Shown: in pieces, positions 1 to 11,410 of the stretch
Layout: each line of letters opens with the position of its first letter
Numbering within the stretch: position 1 is the stretch's first letter
From: Nemertoderma westbladi
Lineage: Eukaryota > Xenacoelomorpha > Nemertodermatida > Nemertodermatidae
Direction: 5' to 3'
DNA length: 30,885 bases
Assembly: GCA_032718475.1 (NCBI GenBank)
Contig: JAUCBJ010002388.1
Span: 1-30,885 of the forward strand
The notes under the pieces: generated by a model
Told to the model about the DNA's origin: nothing
Database searches by the model: none
Seen by the model: the letters and a program-made list of their open reading frames with translations, nothing else
Program-made: the position numbers and the translations under genes

Positions 1-399
1 ACAACTGACCAGTGCTCTCCGTATGATGTCGTTTATCATAATCTGGCATGGGAACCCGACAGCGCTCGACCTGCAGGAATGTCCATGAATGATGGTAATG
101 TCATTCATGGATGGCTGCAGGAATGATAGTAATTATTTTCCACTATGATGTGCGTATAGAGTACTACGCTATCGATGTATGGAATGTATGAGAGGCTCCG
201 ATACTAATTTACTATACAGTCCAGGGAATCAATCATTATCGTGCACTGTATCTTGTTGCTGTTTACTCATGTTTTGTCAATGTAGTACAGCTCTCTGTAG
301 TATTCTGGAAGTAGCAGGCTGTCACAAAGATAAAACCAATAATATATAATAAGTCATATTTATGCAAAATCTCGGAACATACTAATTAGTAATTCACTT
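1..399. other. Unassigned flank with small hairpin
   Basis: No gene is supported here. The word ctgcaggaatg occurs twice (71-81 and 115-125), and between the copies lies a short inverted repeat, tccatgaatga at 82-92 against tcattcatgga at 101-111. The stretch directly precedes LINE coding remnants and could contain more of that element in a form too decayed to read. Confidence 0.4.
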
Positions 400-1665
400 G
401 GTGTTTTTGAAGCCTCTCCCCAAGAAAGGAGACCTCGGCATACCAACAAACTATCGTGGGGATCAGTCTCCTTGTGGTAGCTGACAAAATATACAACAAA
501 ATAATTATATATAGAATTAGACCTCACATTGAGAAACTGCTGCGTATGAGCCAAAACGGATTCCGACCAAATAGATCAACAATAGCTCAGATAGCCTACT
601 AGCTCTGCGGAGTATGGTTTAAGGAATTTTAAGGAGATTAGAGCTTTCCTACAGTTCTAACGAATGCTCAAGAAAGCATTCGACTTCATCTAAAGAGGTA
701 AAGTGCATGAAATTCGGATAGCTTATGGAATACCAGAAGTCGCTGGCTTTGGATTGTTATATTGTGACATAGAATCTCGGGTACTCACTCCAGATGGTGA
801 AACTGAGTTATTCTCAATCCTGACTGGCGTACTGCAAGGTGACACATTGGCGCCATTACTATTACTATTTGTAATTGTACTGTATTACGCAATGAGAACG
901 GCCACAAAGGGTGACGATCTGGGATTCACACTACAAGAACGCAGAAGAAGTAGATCTCCGCCAACTACAGTGATAGACACCGACTTTGCGGATGACATCG
1001 ACCTGCTCTCTAATACGCTAGCAGATGCACAGCTTCTACTAAATAAAGTGGAGAGGGCTGCTAAGGATGTTGCATTGCATATAAATGCTACCAAGACCGA
1101 ATTCATGACTTTTAATGTTGATGGAAACTTGACCAAAATTTATAGTAATCCGCTAAGGAAAGTTGACGACTGGGTCGTCATGGATAGAAATAGAAGAACA
1201 AAAGGCAGAAAAGACATAGAAATTAGAAAAGCAAAAGTATTGGCAGCTCTGTCAAAAATGGATACCATCTGGAAATCAGATCTCCCCAGGCACCTAAAGA
1301 CTAAGTTCTTTCGAGCCACAGTGGAAAGTGTATTTTTATACGGGGGTGAGACCTGGACACTGACGAAATTATTTGAACAACGAATTGATGGTTGCTACAT
1401 CAAGACTACATTAAGGGCAGCCCTAAACATCAGCTGGAGACAACTCATGACAAACGCCGAGCTTTATGGTTCAATAACTACCTGTATCAACCACCCTCCG
1501 TGAACGCAGATTAAGATTCAGTGGGCACTGCTGAGCGAAGTAAAGACGAGGTCATACCAGATCTACTTCTCTGGCAACCAACTCATGGAAAGCGTAGTCG
1601 TGGACGACCGGCTATGACATATATAGACCAACCTGAAAGTGATACTGTTCGAACTCTGTCGACCT
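400..1665 (+). pseudogene. Broken non-LTR retrotransposon (LINE) reverse transcriptase
   Basis: This is the reverse-transcriptase half of an APE-type LINE, cut by stops and frameshifts. Around 416-590 a conceptual reading gives PKKGDLGIPTNYRG and, after a frame change, NGFRPNRSTIAQ, which are classic LINE RT blocks. From about 664 LKKAFDFI precedes an in-frame stop and then RGKVHEIRIAYGIPE. The longest open stretch (703-1503) contains GVLQGDTLAPLL and the catalytic FADD motif (about residues 97-100), followed by a thumb-like region ending in FLYGGETWTLT. After 1503 the frame changes again and GRPAMTYIDQ appears just before a terminal stop near 1663. The endonuclease half is missing or lies outside the window. 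It is a dead copy from a family related to the LINE at 25.87-30.3 kb. The LINE identity is firm; the clade assignment is not. Confidence 0.88.
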
Positions 1666-1977
1666 AGCCGTATTATATAATGTTTGACAACCACGACTTT
1701 AGAGGGATGGTTTATAACACTGTAATATATCTTACATTGGTTTTATAGTACTTGTAGTTTCTTTTGGTGTAGTTTTCCTTGTGGTACAGTAGTTGGGTTG
1801 GGTTATGTAGCACTAAAATCATTTTGGCATTTCATTATATTTAATGGGCGTAGTGCCTGAGTACTAATCGTGGCCCAAGGGGCCCTAAAGGCTAGGTAGT
1901 ATCTGAGAGAATAAGACCCCATGTCCTATTTTATTGTGACCTAGTAGTGTATGGTAGTAGAAAAACATATTGAATTT

Positions 1978-2030
1978 TAAGCAAATGAATACTGTGAAAT
2001 TTATTGAATTTCACAGTATTTATTTGCTTA
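1978..2030. repeat. 24-bp stem hairpin
   Basis: The left arm 1978-2001 (begins taagcaaatgaatac) and right arm 2007-2030 (ends gtatttatttgctta) are reverse complements except for one position, which would be a G-U wobble in RNA. They are separated by the 5-base loop tattg. It may be a collapsed mobile-element palindrome or a structured RNA. The loop is short for a canonical microRNA precursor. Confidence 0.75.
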
Positions 2031-3002
2031 GAGTAAGTAGCGTGTAAGAAAATATTTCAATTTTTTCTAACTGCAAACAAAATAACAGACATTTAAGAAC
2101 AAACACAACACGATATTATAACTACAAATACATACCGCCATAAGTATAGGCCTAAGTCCCTCCTAAATCAATCAAAATACTTATTAATGTATTATTCTTT
2201 TAACTCATAAATAATTGTCATTGATACGGTATGAATGATTCGAGTATTATTGAGTATAAGTCAAAAAACTCGCATATGGATAGCGAAATATTTTTCATAT
2301 GAATACAACCTAAGGGCAAAAATTATCCCATTCATTATACCATTCAGTATAGGCCTACCATTCATATATGTAGAACAGTTATATTTATAGTAGTCCTATA
2401 TCTACGTACAATTAATAGGCCTAGGTCTACGCTTAGAGATAGAGGCACAACTAAAAATTAGGATGAGTAATAAATAGTATCTATTTAAAATATAACCTTA
2501 TTTATCTACAACTCCTCTGTTTAAGTAAATATTATGAAGTGTATATTGTTTAAATTCTTGATCATGACTCTATAGTTTAATCGTAATATTATTAATATAT
2601 TATATGTATACAATGTATAAATTTAATTGCGCCATTATTGCATTTTTAAACTCAAACAGAATGTTAATTATGATCTTGGTAAGTAACTTTTAGGCCTACA
2701 TTATATTTATTTTTGCTTTAGTTATTGTTATTATAATATTCATAATGGAATTTAGCGGACCAAGGACTTGTAATAACTGTTGCGATGTAACTGGTACAAT
2801 ATCGACGGAGACAATGTTTTAATTGTTTGAAGATAAATAAAGATTGATAGCGAAAATATAATTCTGACTCACGCAATAATGGGAGGGAGGTGAATCTATA
2901 TCTGTTAAATTCTAACATTTCCTGAGAGTCCTAAAAGCGCTTTTCCAACGTTGCTAAATTAAAAAAATATTGAATATTTATGTTTGCTTTGCTCATCTTA
3001 CA

Positions 3003-3018
3003 CCCCCCCCCCCCCCCC
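3003..3018 (+). repeat. Homopolymer C tract (16 C)
   Basis: Sixteen consecutive C, followed by a CT-rich stretch. It lies just upstream of the 28-bp minisatellite. The exact length may be affected by sequencing. Confidence 0.85.
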
Positions 3019-3080
3019 TCTTCCTTTTTTAAAAATTTTTAAGCATTAATTTGAATTTGCTTATATACATACTGTCGTTC

Positions 3081-3908
3081 GCAGTAAGAAACAGTGCCGG
3101 TTAGGCCAGCAGTAAGAAACAGTGTCGGTTAGGCCAGCAGTAAGAAACAGTGCCGGTTAGGCTAACAGTAAGAAAGAGTGCCGGTTAGGCCTGCAGTAAG
3201 AAACAGTGCCGGTTAGGCCAGCAGTAAGAAACAGTGCCGGTTAGGCCAGCAGTAAGAAACAGTGCCGGTTAGGCCAGCAGTAAGAAACAGTGCCGGTTAG
3301 GCCAGTAGTAAGAAACAGTGCCGGTTAGGCCAGCAGTAAGAAACATTGCCGGTTAGGCCAGCAGTAAGAAACAGTGCCGGTTAGGTCAGCAGTAAGAAAC
3401 AGTGCCGGTTAGGCCAGCAGTAAGAAACGGTGCCGGTTAGGCCAGCAGTAAGAAACAGTGCCGGTTAGGCCAGCAGTAAGAAACAGTGCCGGTTAGGCCA
3501 GCAGTAAGAAACAGTGCCGGTTAGGCCAGCAGTAAGAAACAGTGCCGGTTAGGCCAGCAGTAAGACACAGTGCCGGTTAGGCCAGCAGTAAGAAACAGTG
3601 TCGGTTAGGCCAGCAGTAAGAAACAGTGCCGGTTAGGCCAGCAGTAAGAAACAGTGCCGGTTAGGCCAGCAGTAAGAAACAGTGCCGGTTAGGCCAGCAG
3701 TAAGAAACAGTGCCGGTTAGGCCAGCAGTAAGAAACAGTGCCGGTTAGGCCAGCAGTAAGAAACAGTGCCGGTTAGGCCAGCAGTAAGAAACAGTGCCGG
3801 TTAGGCCAGCAGTAAGACACAGTGCCCGTTAGGCCAGCAGTAAGAAACAGTGCCGGTTAGTTCAGCAGTAAGAAACAGTGCCGGTTAGGCCAGCAGTAAG
3901 AAACAGTG
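3081..3908 (+). repeat. 28-bp minisatellite, about 30 units
   Basis: Tandem array with period 28; units start at gcagtaag (3081, 3109 and so on to 3893). Each unit reads gcagtaagaaacag followed by tgccggttaggcca. Divergence is low, mostly single substitutions (for example gtgtcgg at 3121, aagacacag at 3563, ttaggtcag at 3383). It lies about 90 bp upstream of the exon A acceptor, so it is probably in the intron preceding exon A. Every unit contains GCAGTAAG, which resembles a 5' splice site. No coding function is supported. Confidence 0.95.
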
Positions 3909-3996
3909 TCTGTCGAGCTATCATCCTCACATTCCCGTGTGATCAGTGAGAACTAATTGTCCTTTTTTATAAATAATTTTTATTTTTATTTTTTAG

Positions 3997-4219
3997 TTCG
4001 CATCTATTCTGGTGAGCATGTGTCTCTGCTACGAAGAGAAACTAAACGATAAATGTGAGATATTCGGAGAACTCGGGGACACTTGTCAACCGAATCTACA
4101 GTGTATCTACAAGGAATGGCGGACTGAGGGGTGGCGTTTAGCAACAATCAACGAAAAGGGAGTTTGTGGTTGTGTTGGGGTCGTTGATGGCAGTCAACTA
4201 TACATCGACGGAGCCTGTG
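3997..4219 (+). CDS. Exon A of split host gene: cysteine-rich extracellular module
   Basis: Internal coding exon of a host gene. A T-rich tract ends in tttttag at 3990-3996 (acceptor AG 3995-3996). The frame stays open from 3997 to a donor, tgtg then gtatgt, with GT at 4220-4221. The translation has eight cysteines in a compact layout: CLCYEEKLNDKC, then GDTC, NLQC, GVCGC and a final GAC. This spacing resembles an EB-type or EGF-like disulfide module, but I cannot assign a family. The acceptor is phase 0 and the donor phase 1; the phase matches exon B, so the junction codon G+TT gives Val and the reading continues DGACVATKC. The ATG at 4018 is not followed by a signal peptide, so upstream exons supplying one probably exist outside the window. 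The product is inferred to be secreted or cell-surface. Confidence 0.62.
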
Positions 4220-5011
4220 GTATGTGCTGCTGCTTTCTTAGATTCAAGTTGAAAATTTTGTGAAAAGTCACAACTATAATAATGATTTTATTTTTAAATT
4301 GTTACTTATTTGACCGAATATTCCTCAATATTGGGAGAAAAAGGAGTACTTTTTCCCTCTATGGAAACAAGTAACCCACAGGACTGCATTGGTTTTACTT
4401 TTTACCCGGTGAAAAAAGCTACATAATTTAAATAAGAGAATGTGAAAATATTTTTGTTGGAATTTTTATATTTTTGAATACGTTGGATATGTATATATAT
4501 ATAGTTTGCAACTTTAGTGTCTTCAAGGCTAACTCCAAAACGGAACTCAATATCCAAGGTAGATTTAATGTAGTCAAGCGGCTCTCTACTTGCGTAATGA
4601 ATATTCAAAAATATTAAATTTTTTTAATTTATTGAGAAAAGCAACACCTGAGTAGAAGAGTATAGCAATTGGAATCGCATTATGTATATGGATATTAAAA
4701 TACCATAGTTCAATACCTTTTGTAAAACTATATTTTATATTAAAGAATTAAGCAACAAAAAGTTGCAATTTGGAAATAAAATTACGTATTACGTAGGAAA
4801 ATATCGGATAAATTTGTTTCACTATCAATATCTCTCGACTATTAACCTCGATGGGGCTTGGTAAATGAAATACCGCGAGAATAGTGGAAAACAAGTTATA
4901 CAGCTCGCACCATCTGCCTGTTGCGCATAGTTGCTGTCGGTGTGGCAAACCAGTCACATAGGGTGGGCTAAGCGGTTTATCATGTCGCATTAACGCTAGT
5001 CGACACATCAG
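4220..5011 (+). other. Intron A-B, 5' part
   Basis: This starts with the exon A donor. It is AT-rich to about 4800 and less so afterwards. No coding signal or recognisable mobile element is seen before the 56-bp minisatellite begins near 5012. Confidence 0.5.
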
Positions 5012-8000
5012 ACACTCGGGCGACCCCAGGTCGCACCGCTCCCTCCTCCAGTGTCGGGTTACCCTCGGCTCATGGACGACCCCAGGTCGCACCGCTCCCT
5101 CCTCCAGTGTCGGGTTACCGTCGGCTCATGGACGACCCCAGGTCGCACCGCTCCCTCCTCCAGTGTCGGGTTACCCTCGGCTCATGGACGACCCCAGGTC
5201 GCACCGCTCCCTCCTCCAGTGTCGGGTTACCCTCGGCTCATGGACGACCCCAGGTCGCACCGCTCCCTCCTCCAGTGTCGGGTTACCCTCGGCTCATGGA
5301 CGACCCCAGGTCGCACTGCTCCCTCCTCCAGTGTCGGGTTACCCTCGGCTCATGGACGACCCTAGGTCGCACCGCTCCCTCCTCCAGGGACTGAGTTACC
5401 CTCGGCTCATGGACGACCCCAGGTCGCACCGCTCCCTCCTCCAGTGTCGGGTTACCCTCGGCTCATGGACGACCCCAGGTCGCAACGCTCCCTCCTCCAG
5501 GGACTGAGTTACCCTCGGCTCATGGACGACCCCAGGTCGCACCGCTCCCTCCTCCAGTGTCGGGTTACCCTCGGCTCATGGACGACCCCAGGTCGCACCG
5601 CTCCCTCCTCCAGTGTCGGGTTACCCTCGGCTCATGGACGACCCCAGGTCGCACCGCTCCCTCCTCCAGTGTCGGGTTACCCTCGGCTCATGGACGACCC
5701 CAGGTCGCACCGCTCCCTCCTCCAGTGTCAGGTTACCCTCGGCTCATGGACAACCCCAGGTCGCACCGCTCCTTCCTCCAGTGTCAGGTTACCGTCGGCT
5801 CATGGATGACCCAAGGTCGCACCGCTCCCTCCTCCAGTGTCGGGTTACCCTCGGCTCATGGACGACCCCAGGTCGCACCGCTCCCTCCTCCAGTGTCAGG
5901 TTACCCTCGGCTCATGGACGACCCCAGGTAGCACCGCTCCTTCCTCCAGTGTCGGGTTACCGTCGGCTCATGGATGACCCAAGGTCGCACCGCTCCCTCC
6001 TCCAGTGTCGGGTTACCCTCGGCTCATGGACGACCCCCAGGTCGCACCGCTCCCTCCTCCAGTGTCGGGTTACCCTCGGCTCATGGACGACCCCAGGTAG
6101 CACCGCTCCTTCCTCCAGTGTCGGGTTACCGTCGGCTCATGGATGACCCAAGGTCGCACCGCTCCCTCCTCCAGTGTCGGGTTACCCTCGGCTCATGGAC
6201 GATTCCAGGTCGCACCGCTCCCTCCTCCAGTGTCGGGTTACCCTCGGCTCATGGACGACCCCAGGTCGCACCGCTCCCTCCTTCAGTGTCGGGTTACCCT
6301 CGGCTCATGGACGACCCCAGGTCGCACCGCTCCCTCCTCGAGTGTCGGGTTACCCACGGCTCATGGACGACCCCAGGTCACACCGCTCCCTCCTCCAGTG
6401 TCGGGTTACCCTCGGCTCATGGACGACCCCAAGTCGCACCGCTCCCTTGTTCAGTGTCGGGTTACCCTCGGCTCATGGACGACCCCAGGTCGCACCGCTC
6501 CCTCCTCCAGTGTCGGGTTACCCTCGGCTCGTGGACGACCCCAGGTCGCACCGCTCCCTCCTCCAGTGTTGGGTTACCCTCGGCTCATGGACGACCCTAG
6601 GTCGTACCGCTCCCTCCTCCAGTGTCGGGTTACCCTCGGATCATGGACGACCCCAGGTCGCACCGCTCCCTCCTCCAGTGTCGGGTTACCCTCGGCTCAT
6701 GGACGACTCCAGGTCGCACCGCTCCCTCCTTCAGTGTCGGGTTACCCTCGGCTCATGGACGACCCCAGGTCGCACCGCTCCCTCCTCCAGTGTCGGGTTA
6801 CCCTCGGCTCATGGACGACCCCAGGTCGCACCGCTCCCTCCTCCAGTGTCGGGTTACCCTCGGCTCATGGACGACCCCAGGTCGCACCGCTCCCTCCTCC
6901 AGTGTCGGGTTACCCTCGGCTCATGGACGACCCCAGGTCGCACCGCTCCCTCCTTCAGTGTCGGGTTACCCTCGGCTCGTGGACGACCCCAGGTCGCACC
7001 GCTCCCTCCTCCAGTGTTGGGTTACCCTCGGCTCATGGACGACCCTAGGTCGCACCGCTCCCTCCTCCAGTGTCGGGTTACCCTCGGATCATGGACGACC
7101 CCAGGTCGCACCGCTCCCTCCTCCAGTGTCGGGTTACCCTCGGCTCATGGACGACCCCAGGTCGCACCGCTCCCTCCTCCAGGGACTGAGTTACCCTCGG
7201 CTCATGGACGACCCCAGGTCGCACCGCTCCCTCCTCCAGTGTCGGGTTACCCTCGGCTCATGGACGACCCCAGGTCGCACCGCTCCCGCCTTCAGTGTCG
7301 GGTTACCCTCGGCTCATGGATGACCCCAGGTCGCACCGTTCCCTCCTCCAGTGTCGGGTTACCCTCGGCTCATGGACGACCCCAGGTCGCACCGCTCCCT
7401 CCTCCACTGTCGGGTTACCCTCGGCTCATGGACGACCCCAGGTCGCACCGCTCCCTCCTCCAGTGTCGGGTTACCCTCGGCTCATGGACGACCCCAGGTC
7501 GCAACGCTCCCTCCTCCAGGGACTGAGTTACCCTCGGCTCATAGACGACCCCAGGTCGCACCGCTCCCTCCTCCAGTGTCGGGTTACCCTCGGCTCATGG
7601 ACGATCCCAGGTCGCACCGCTCCCTCCTCCAGTGTCGGGTTACCCTCGGCTCATGGACGACCCCAGGTCGCACCGCTCCCTCCTTCAGTGTCGGGTTACC
7701 CTCGGCTCATGGACGACCCCAGGTCGCTCCGCTCCCTCCTCCAGGGACTGAGTTACCCTCGGCTCATGGACGACCCCAGGTCGCACCGCTCCCCCCTCCA
7801 GTGTCGGGTTACCCTCGGCTCATGGACGACCCCAGGTCGCACCGCTCCCTCCTTTAGTGTCGGGTTACCCTCGGCTCATGGATGACCCCAGGTCGCACCG
7901 TTCCCTCCTCCAGTGTCGGGTTACCCTCGGCTCATGGACGACCCCAGGTCTCACCGCTCCCTCCTCCAGTGTCGGGTTACCCTCGGCTCATGGACGACCC

Positions 8001-8478
8001 CAGGTCGCACCACTCCCTCCTCCAGTGTCGGGTTACCCTCGGCTCATGGACGACCCCAGGTCGCACCGCTCCCTCCTCCAGTGTCGGGTTACCCTCGGCT
8101 CATGGACGACCCCAGGTCGCACCGCTCCCTCCTCCAGTGTCGGGTTACCCTCGGCTCATGGACGACCCCAGGTCGCACCGCTCCCTCCTCCAGTGACTGG
8201 GTTACCCTCGGCTCATGGGCGACCCCAGGTCGCACCGCTCCCTCCTCCAGTGACTGAGTTACCCTCGGCTCATGGACGACCCCAGGTCGCACCTCTCCCT
8301 CCTCCAGTGTCGGGTTACCCTCGGCTCATGGACGACCCCCAGGTCGCACCGCTCCATCCTCCAGTGTCGGGTTACCCTCGGCTCATGGACGACCCCAGGT
8401 CGCACCGCTCCCTCCTCCAGTGTCGGGTTACCCTCGTCTCATGGACGACCCCAGGTCGCACCGCTCCCTCCTTCAGCG
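5012..8478 (+). repeat. 56-bp CpG-rich minisatellite, about 62 units
   Basis: Tandem array with period 56. Each unit runs accctcggctcatggacgac, cccaggtcgcaccgctccct, cctccagtgtcgggtt. Units differ mostly by single bases. A recurrent variant has ccagggactgagtt in place of ccagtgtcgggtt (near 5390, 5503, 7182, 7519, 7745), which adds one base; cccccaggt at 6036 and 8336 also adds one. Each standard unit has five CpG sites, so the array holds roughly 300 CpGs in an AT-rich neighbourhood. It lies in intron A-B. Long ORFs run through it in several frames on both strands, but one-base variants keep shifting the frame and the peptide is only the repeat translated, so I do not call a protein. Confidence 0.95.
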
Positions 8479-8738
8479 TCTCCGAATCGCCATCCATATC
8501 GGAAATGCCACACAAATGTACTGTGGATTTCAACTGAGGAGGATTTTAGAGTAGTTGTAACATTTTCCATTCCATTTTAGTCGTACCTTATAGTACTATC
8601 CTATCTTATTTTATTAGTCAAATATATCAGCTCCTTCGTTTTTCGTGTCAGTCCTTTCACATTTGGACTTATTTGTATTACTCGACAAAGACTGTTATAA
8701 TTGTAAGTTGTATTTTTCAAATGATTCTCATATTCTAG
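8479..8738 (+). other. Intron A-B, 3' end and acceptor
   Basis: Non-repeat sequence between the 56-bp array and exon B. It ends in a pyrimidine-rich acceptor, ctcatattctag, with AG at 8737-8738. Confidence 0.55.
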
Positions 8739-8900
8739 TTGCCACAAAATGCGTTCATTGCGAAACGGCTGGTGGATATGAATGTGCTGCGAATATCAGC
8801 GACAACTCTAGGACGTGTTTTTGCAATACCTCGGAAATCTTAGACATGGATCTGTTATTTAATGGAACCGGGTTTAATTGCAAAAAAATTTCGGAACCAG
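8739..8900 (+). CDS. Exon B of split host gene: cysteine-rich, glycosylatable module
   Basis: Symmetric phase 1-1 exon of 162 bp between acceptor attctag (8732-8738) and donor ccag then gtaaat (GT 8901-8902). The 54-residue module contains six cysteines (KCVHCETAGGYEC, RTCFCNTS, FNC) and three N-glycosylation sequons (NIS, NTS, NGT), as expected for an extracellular disulfide-bonded domain. The two-base start completes the codon left by exon A, and the trailing G pairs with the first two bases of exon C. Symmetric phase-1 exons are typical of shuffled extracellular modules such as EGF-like domains; that part is established knowledge, and the module identity here is inference. No family is recognised. 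The surrounding introns are dominated by minisatellites. Confidence 0.68.
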
Positions 8901-9456
8901 GTAAATTATGTTTGTAATATAGTTTTTAATATTAGTTAATTAAGCAAGTTCAGTGCCATATCTTACCGGTGTAAGTTTGTACAGCAGTTTATTACAACCA
9001 AAAACGTAATTGCGACATACATAGACTTTTCTTGCAGACAGCTGAGCGTATAGGTAGGTTTTTGTTTCTAAAGAGAAGTCATTCTCAAAAGGCAAATAAA
9101 GGAAATAACACAAGGGTGAAGTTCCAAAATTGAAAACGAAAGTGAATTGAAACTAAGAGAGAAGCATATCATACTGTACCGTATCTAACCGCTGGGATGC
9201 AGCACTACAAACTTGCGACATTCACGTTTCTGCTTGCTTGTTCAGAACTGGCAAAAGTATATTCTAGTAGTAAAATTAGATAAAATAAAATAAAATATAA
9301 AGCATATCTTAATTACAAATGTAAATTATTTTGTAGTTGAGTTATATAAAGTATATTATATTTTAATAATAAAAGTTAATTGTAGTTATGTAAGTACAGT
9401 AGATTCTATTTGTAAAATTAGATTCTAGTGATTAAAAGTAGAATCAACATTTTTGA
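8901..9456 (+). other. Intron B-C, 5' part
   Basis: AT-rich intronic sequence from the exon B donor to the start of the 45-bp array. A short A/T microsatellite-like run (aaaataaaataaaatata) lies near 9281-9298. No coding signal is seen. Confidence 0.5.
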
Positions 9457-10639
9457 TTACGGATTTATTTGGGCAGTAAGTAGTCACCACTCTCTATTTT
9501 TTGTTTACGGATTTAGTTGGGCAGTAAGTAGTCACTCTCTATTTTTTGTTTACGGGTTTAGTTGGGCAGTAAGTAGTCACTCTCTATTTTTTGTTTACGG
9601 ATTTAGTTGGGCAGTAAGTAGTCACTCTCTATTTTTTGTTTACGGATTTAGTTGGGCAGTAAGTAGTCACTCTCTATTTTTTGTTTACGGATTTAGTTGG
9701 GCAGTAAGTAGTCACTCTCTATTTTTTGTTTACGGATTTAGTTGGGCAGTAAGTAGTCACTCTCTATTTTTTGTTTACGGAATTAGTTGGGCAGTAAGTA
9801 GTCACTCTCTATTTTTTGTTTACGGATTTAGTTGGGCAGTAAGTAGTCACTCTCTATTTTTTGTTTACGGATTTAGTTGGGCAGTAAGTAGTCACTCTCT
9901 ATTTTTTGTTTACGGAATTAGTTGGGCAGTAAGTAGTCACTCTCTATTTTTTGTTTACGGATTTAGTTGGGCAGTAAGTAGTCACTCTCTATTTTTTGTT
10001 TACGGATTTAGTTGGGCAGTAAGTAGTCACTCTCTATTTTTTGTTTACGGATTTAGTTGGGCAGTAAGTAGTCACTCTCTATTTTTTGTTTACGGATTTA
10101 GTTGGGCAGTAAGTAGTCACTCTCTATTTTTTGTTTACGGAATTAGTTGGGCAGTAAGTAGTCACTCTCTATTTTTTGTTTACGGATTTAGTTGGGCAGT
10201 AAGTAGTCACTCTCTATTTTTTGTTTACGGATTTAGTTGGGCAGTAAGTAGTCACTCTCTATTTTTTGTTTACGGATTTAGTTGGGCAGTAAGTAGTCAC
10301 TCTCTATTTTTTGTTTACGGATTTAGTTGGGCAGTAAGTAGTCACTCTATATTTTTTGTTTACGGATTTAGTTGGGCAGTAAGTAGTCACTCTCTATTTT
10401 TTGTTTACGGATTTAGTTGGGCAGTAAGTAGTCACTCTCTATTTTTTGTTTACGGATTTAGTTGGGCAGTAAGTAGTCACTCTCTATTTTTTGTTTACGG
10501 AATTAGTTGGGCAGTAAGTAGTCACTCTCTATTTTTTGTTTACGGATTTAGTTGGGCAGTAAGTAGTCACTCTCTATTTTTTGTTTACGGATTTATTTGG
10601 GGAGTAAGTAGTCACTCTCTATTTTTTGTTTACGGATTT
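9457..10639 (+). repeat. 45-bp minisatellite, 5' segment, about 26 units
   Basis: Tandem array with period 45: gggcagtaagtagtcactct, ctattttttgtttacggatt, tagtt. Most units carry gatttagttggg, a few gaattagttggg. The first unit and the last (near 10586-10601) instead have gatttattt; the first unit also has an extra cac and the last has gggg for gggc. Because 45 is a multiple of three, one frame stays open for about 400 codons; this is a periodicity artefact. The array stops abruptly at 10639, where the BEL/Pao 5' LTR begins, and resumes at 17767. Confidence 0.95.
10635..10639 (+). repeat. Target-site duplication (left), GATTT
   Basis: Five bases, GATTT, immediately before the 5' LTR. They match GATTT at 17767-17771 immediately after the 3' LTR. 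Five bases is usual for BEL/Pao integration. The sequence is part of the minisatellite unit. Confidence 0.85.
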
Positions 10640-11090
10640 TGTCATAAAATATATATATTCAAGTAGGGAAATAAAGTTTGTTTTCGTTAATGATTTAATG
10701 TTAATGTGCATAGTACAGTAGTTGGCAACAGCAGGGGTTCATTGACATCAACTCATACATTATATCATTGATATACATACAGTATCGTCTATATTATTAA
10801 CTATTGTTTGTACAACGCTAGAATTACCTCATCGTTAGGAAGACATGCCCCTGCTGTTCGTCCTAATTAAAAGGGTCAATTAGTATTGCTACAATAATAG
10901 GAGTATACATAGAGTGTTGGTGCGGTGATGGTAAAACCAGTTGCTAATTGTCGTTGTAATATGTGTCATTTTTGTAATTAGTTAGTTAATTATTAAATTA
11001 GAGAAATATGTAATCATAATATTGTGTTTTTTAAACTGTTCATGGGCGGTTCAACAATCAGAAGAATATACATTCATCCCGTTCATGACA
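10640..11090 (+). repeat. 5' LTR of BEL/Pao element
   Basis: 451 bp, starting tgtcataaaatatatata and ending cccgttcatgaca. The ends form the short inverted repeat TGTCA/TGACA. AATAAA at 10670-10675 and ATTAAA near 10866 are candidate polyadenylation signals; I cannot place the U3/R/U5 borders. It appears identical to the 3' LTR. Confidence 0.95.
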
Positions 11091-11110
11091 TGGCGCCCGA
11101 TGTTAAACGG
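11091..11110 (+). promoter_or_regulatory. Primer-binding site candidate
   Basis: TGGCGCCCGATGTTAAACGG starts at the first base after the 5' LTR. TGG complements the tRNA CCA end, and the first ten bases equal the start of the lysine-tRNA (Lys3-type) site known from lentiviruses. Bases after position 10 diverge, so the tRNA used is uncertain. Confidence 0.7.
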
Positions 11111-11410
11111 CAGTAATATTCAACTGGGTAAGTCAAACTTCATTAGGAATACAGAATCACAGTAATTATACTGTGATAATTATATTTGCGTTGGTGTCTT
11201 CTATCTAATTGCAACAACCAAGGACAATATGAAATTATCGAAATCTGTTAATGCAAATTAGCGTCAACTACAGTAACTTCATAAATGTTTGACTTACTCA
11301 ATTGTACTGGTACGTTACAGTAAGCACCAGTGCGACGCAAAACAGGATTGCTTCTGTCGCTTACATATTAATTCACAGGTTCAACACACGATTTCCCAAC
11401 ATCAGCAAAC
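11111..11410 (+). other. Leader of BEL/Pao element
   Basis: About 300 bp of untranslated leader between the primer-binding site and the Gag-Pol start. No ORF is seen. It ends gcaaacATG, an acceptable start context, and presumably holds packaging signals. Confidence 0.6.

Larger units (their letters stand above)
1666..3080. other. AT-rich non-coding stretch
   Basis: No exon or RNA gene could be supported. The first part (to about 1925) may be LINE 3' UTR; it includes a GC-rich inverted patch around ggcccaaggggcc near 1873. The rest is AT-rich, with several taggcct words (2151, 2349, 2418, 2692), a strong hairpin at 1978-2030 and a C16 run at 3003-3018. If the split gene extends upstream, this could be intron or 5' flank. 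Confidence 0.5.

Noticed and set aside
360-554. 64-codon minus-strand ORF at the left edge
   Set aside because: It lies antisense to recognisable LINE RT blocks and has no features of its own.
2718-2918. 66-codon minus-strand ORF in AT-rich DNA
   Set aside because: Short, low-complexity frame without splice, promoter or domain support.
3081-3908. CRISPR array or telomeric (TTAGGC) repeat
   Set aside because: Units are uninterrupted head-to-tail copies without unique spacers, and the DNA is animal. TTAGGC appears once per 28-bp unit, not as a simple hexamer array.
5051-8580. Many overlapping plus-strand ORFs in the 56-bp array, up to 450 codons
   Set aside because: All frames show the same translated repeat. 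Frames are interrupted at random by one-base variant units and lack independent start, end or codon evidence.
9428-10666. 412-codon open frame across the 45-bp array (and 17700-18134)
   Set aside because: The unit length is a multiple of three, so one stop-free unit gives a long frame. The frame is only a 15-residue repeat, runs into the LTR, and has no conserved or domain-like content.
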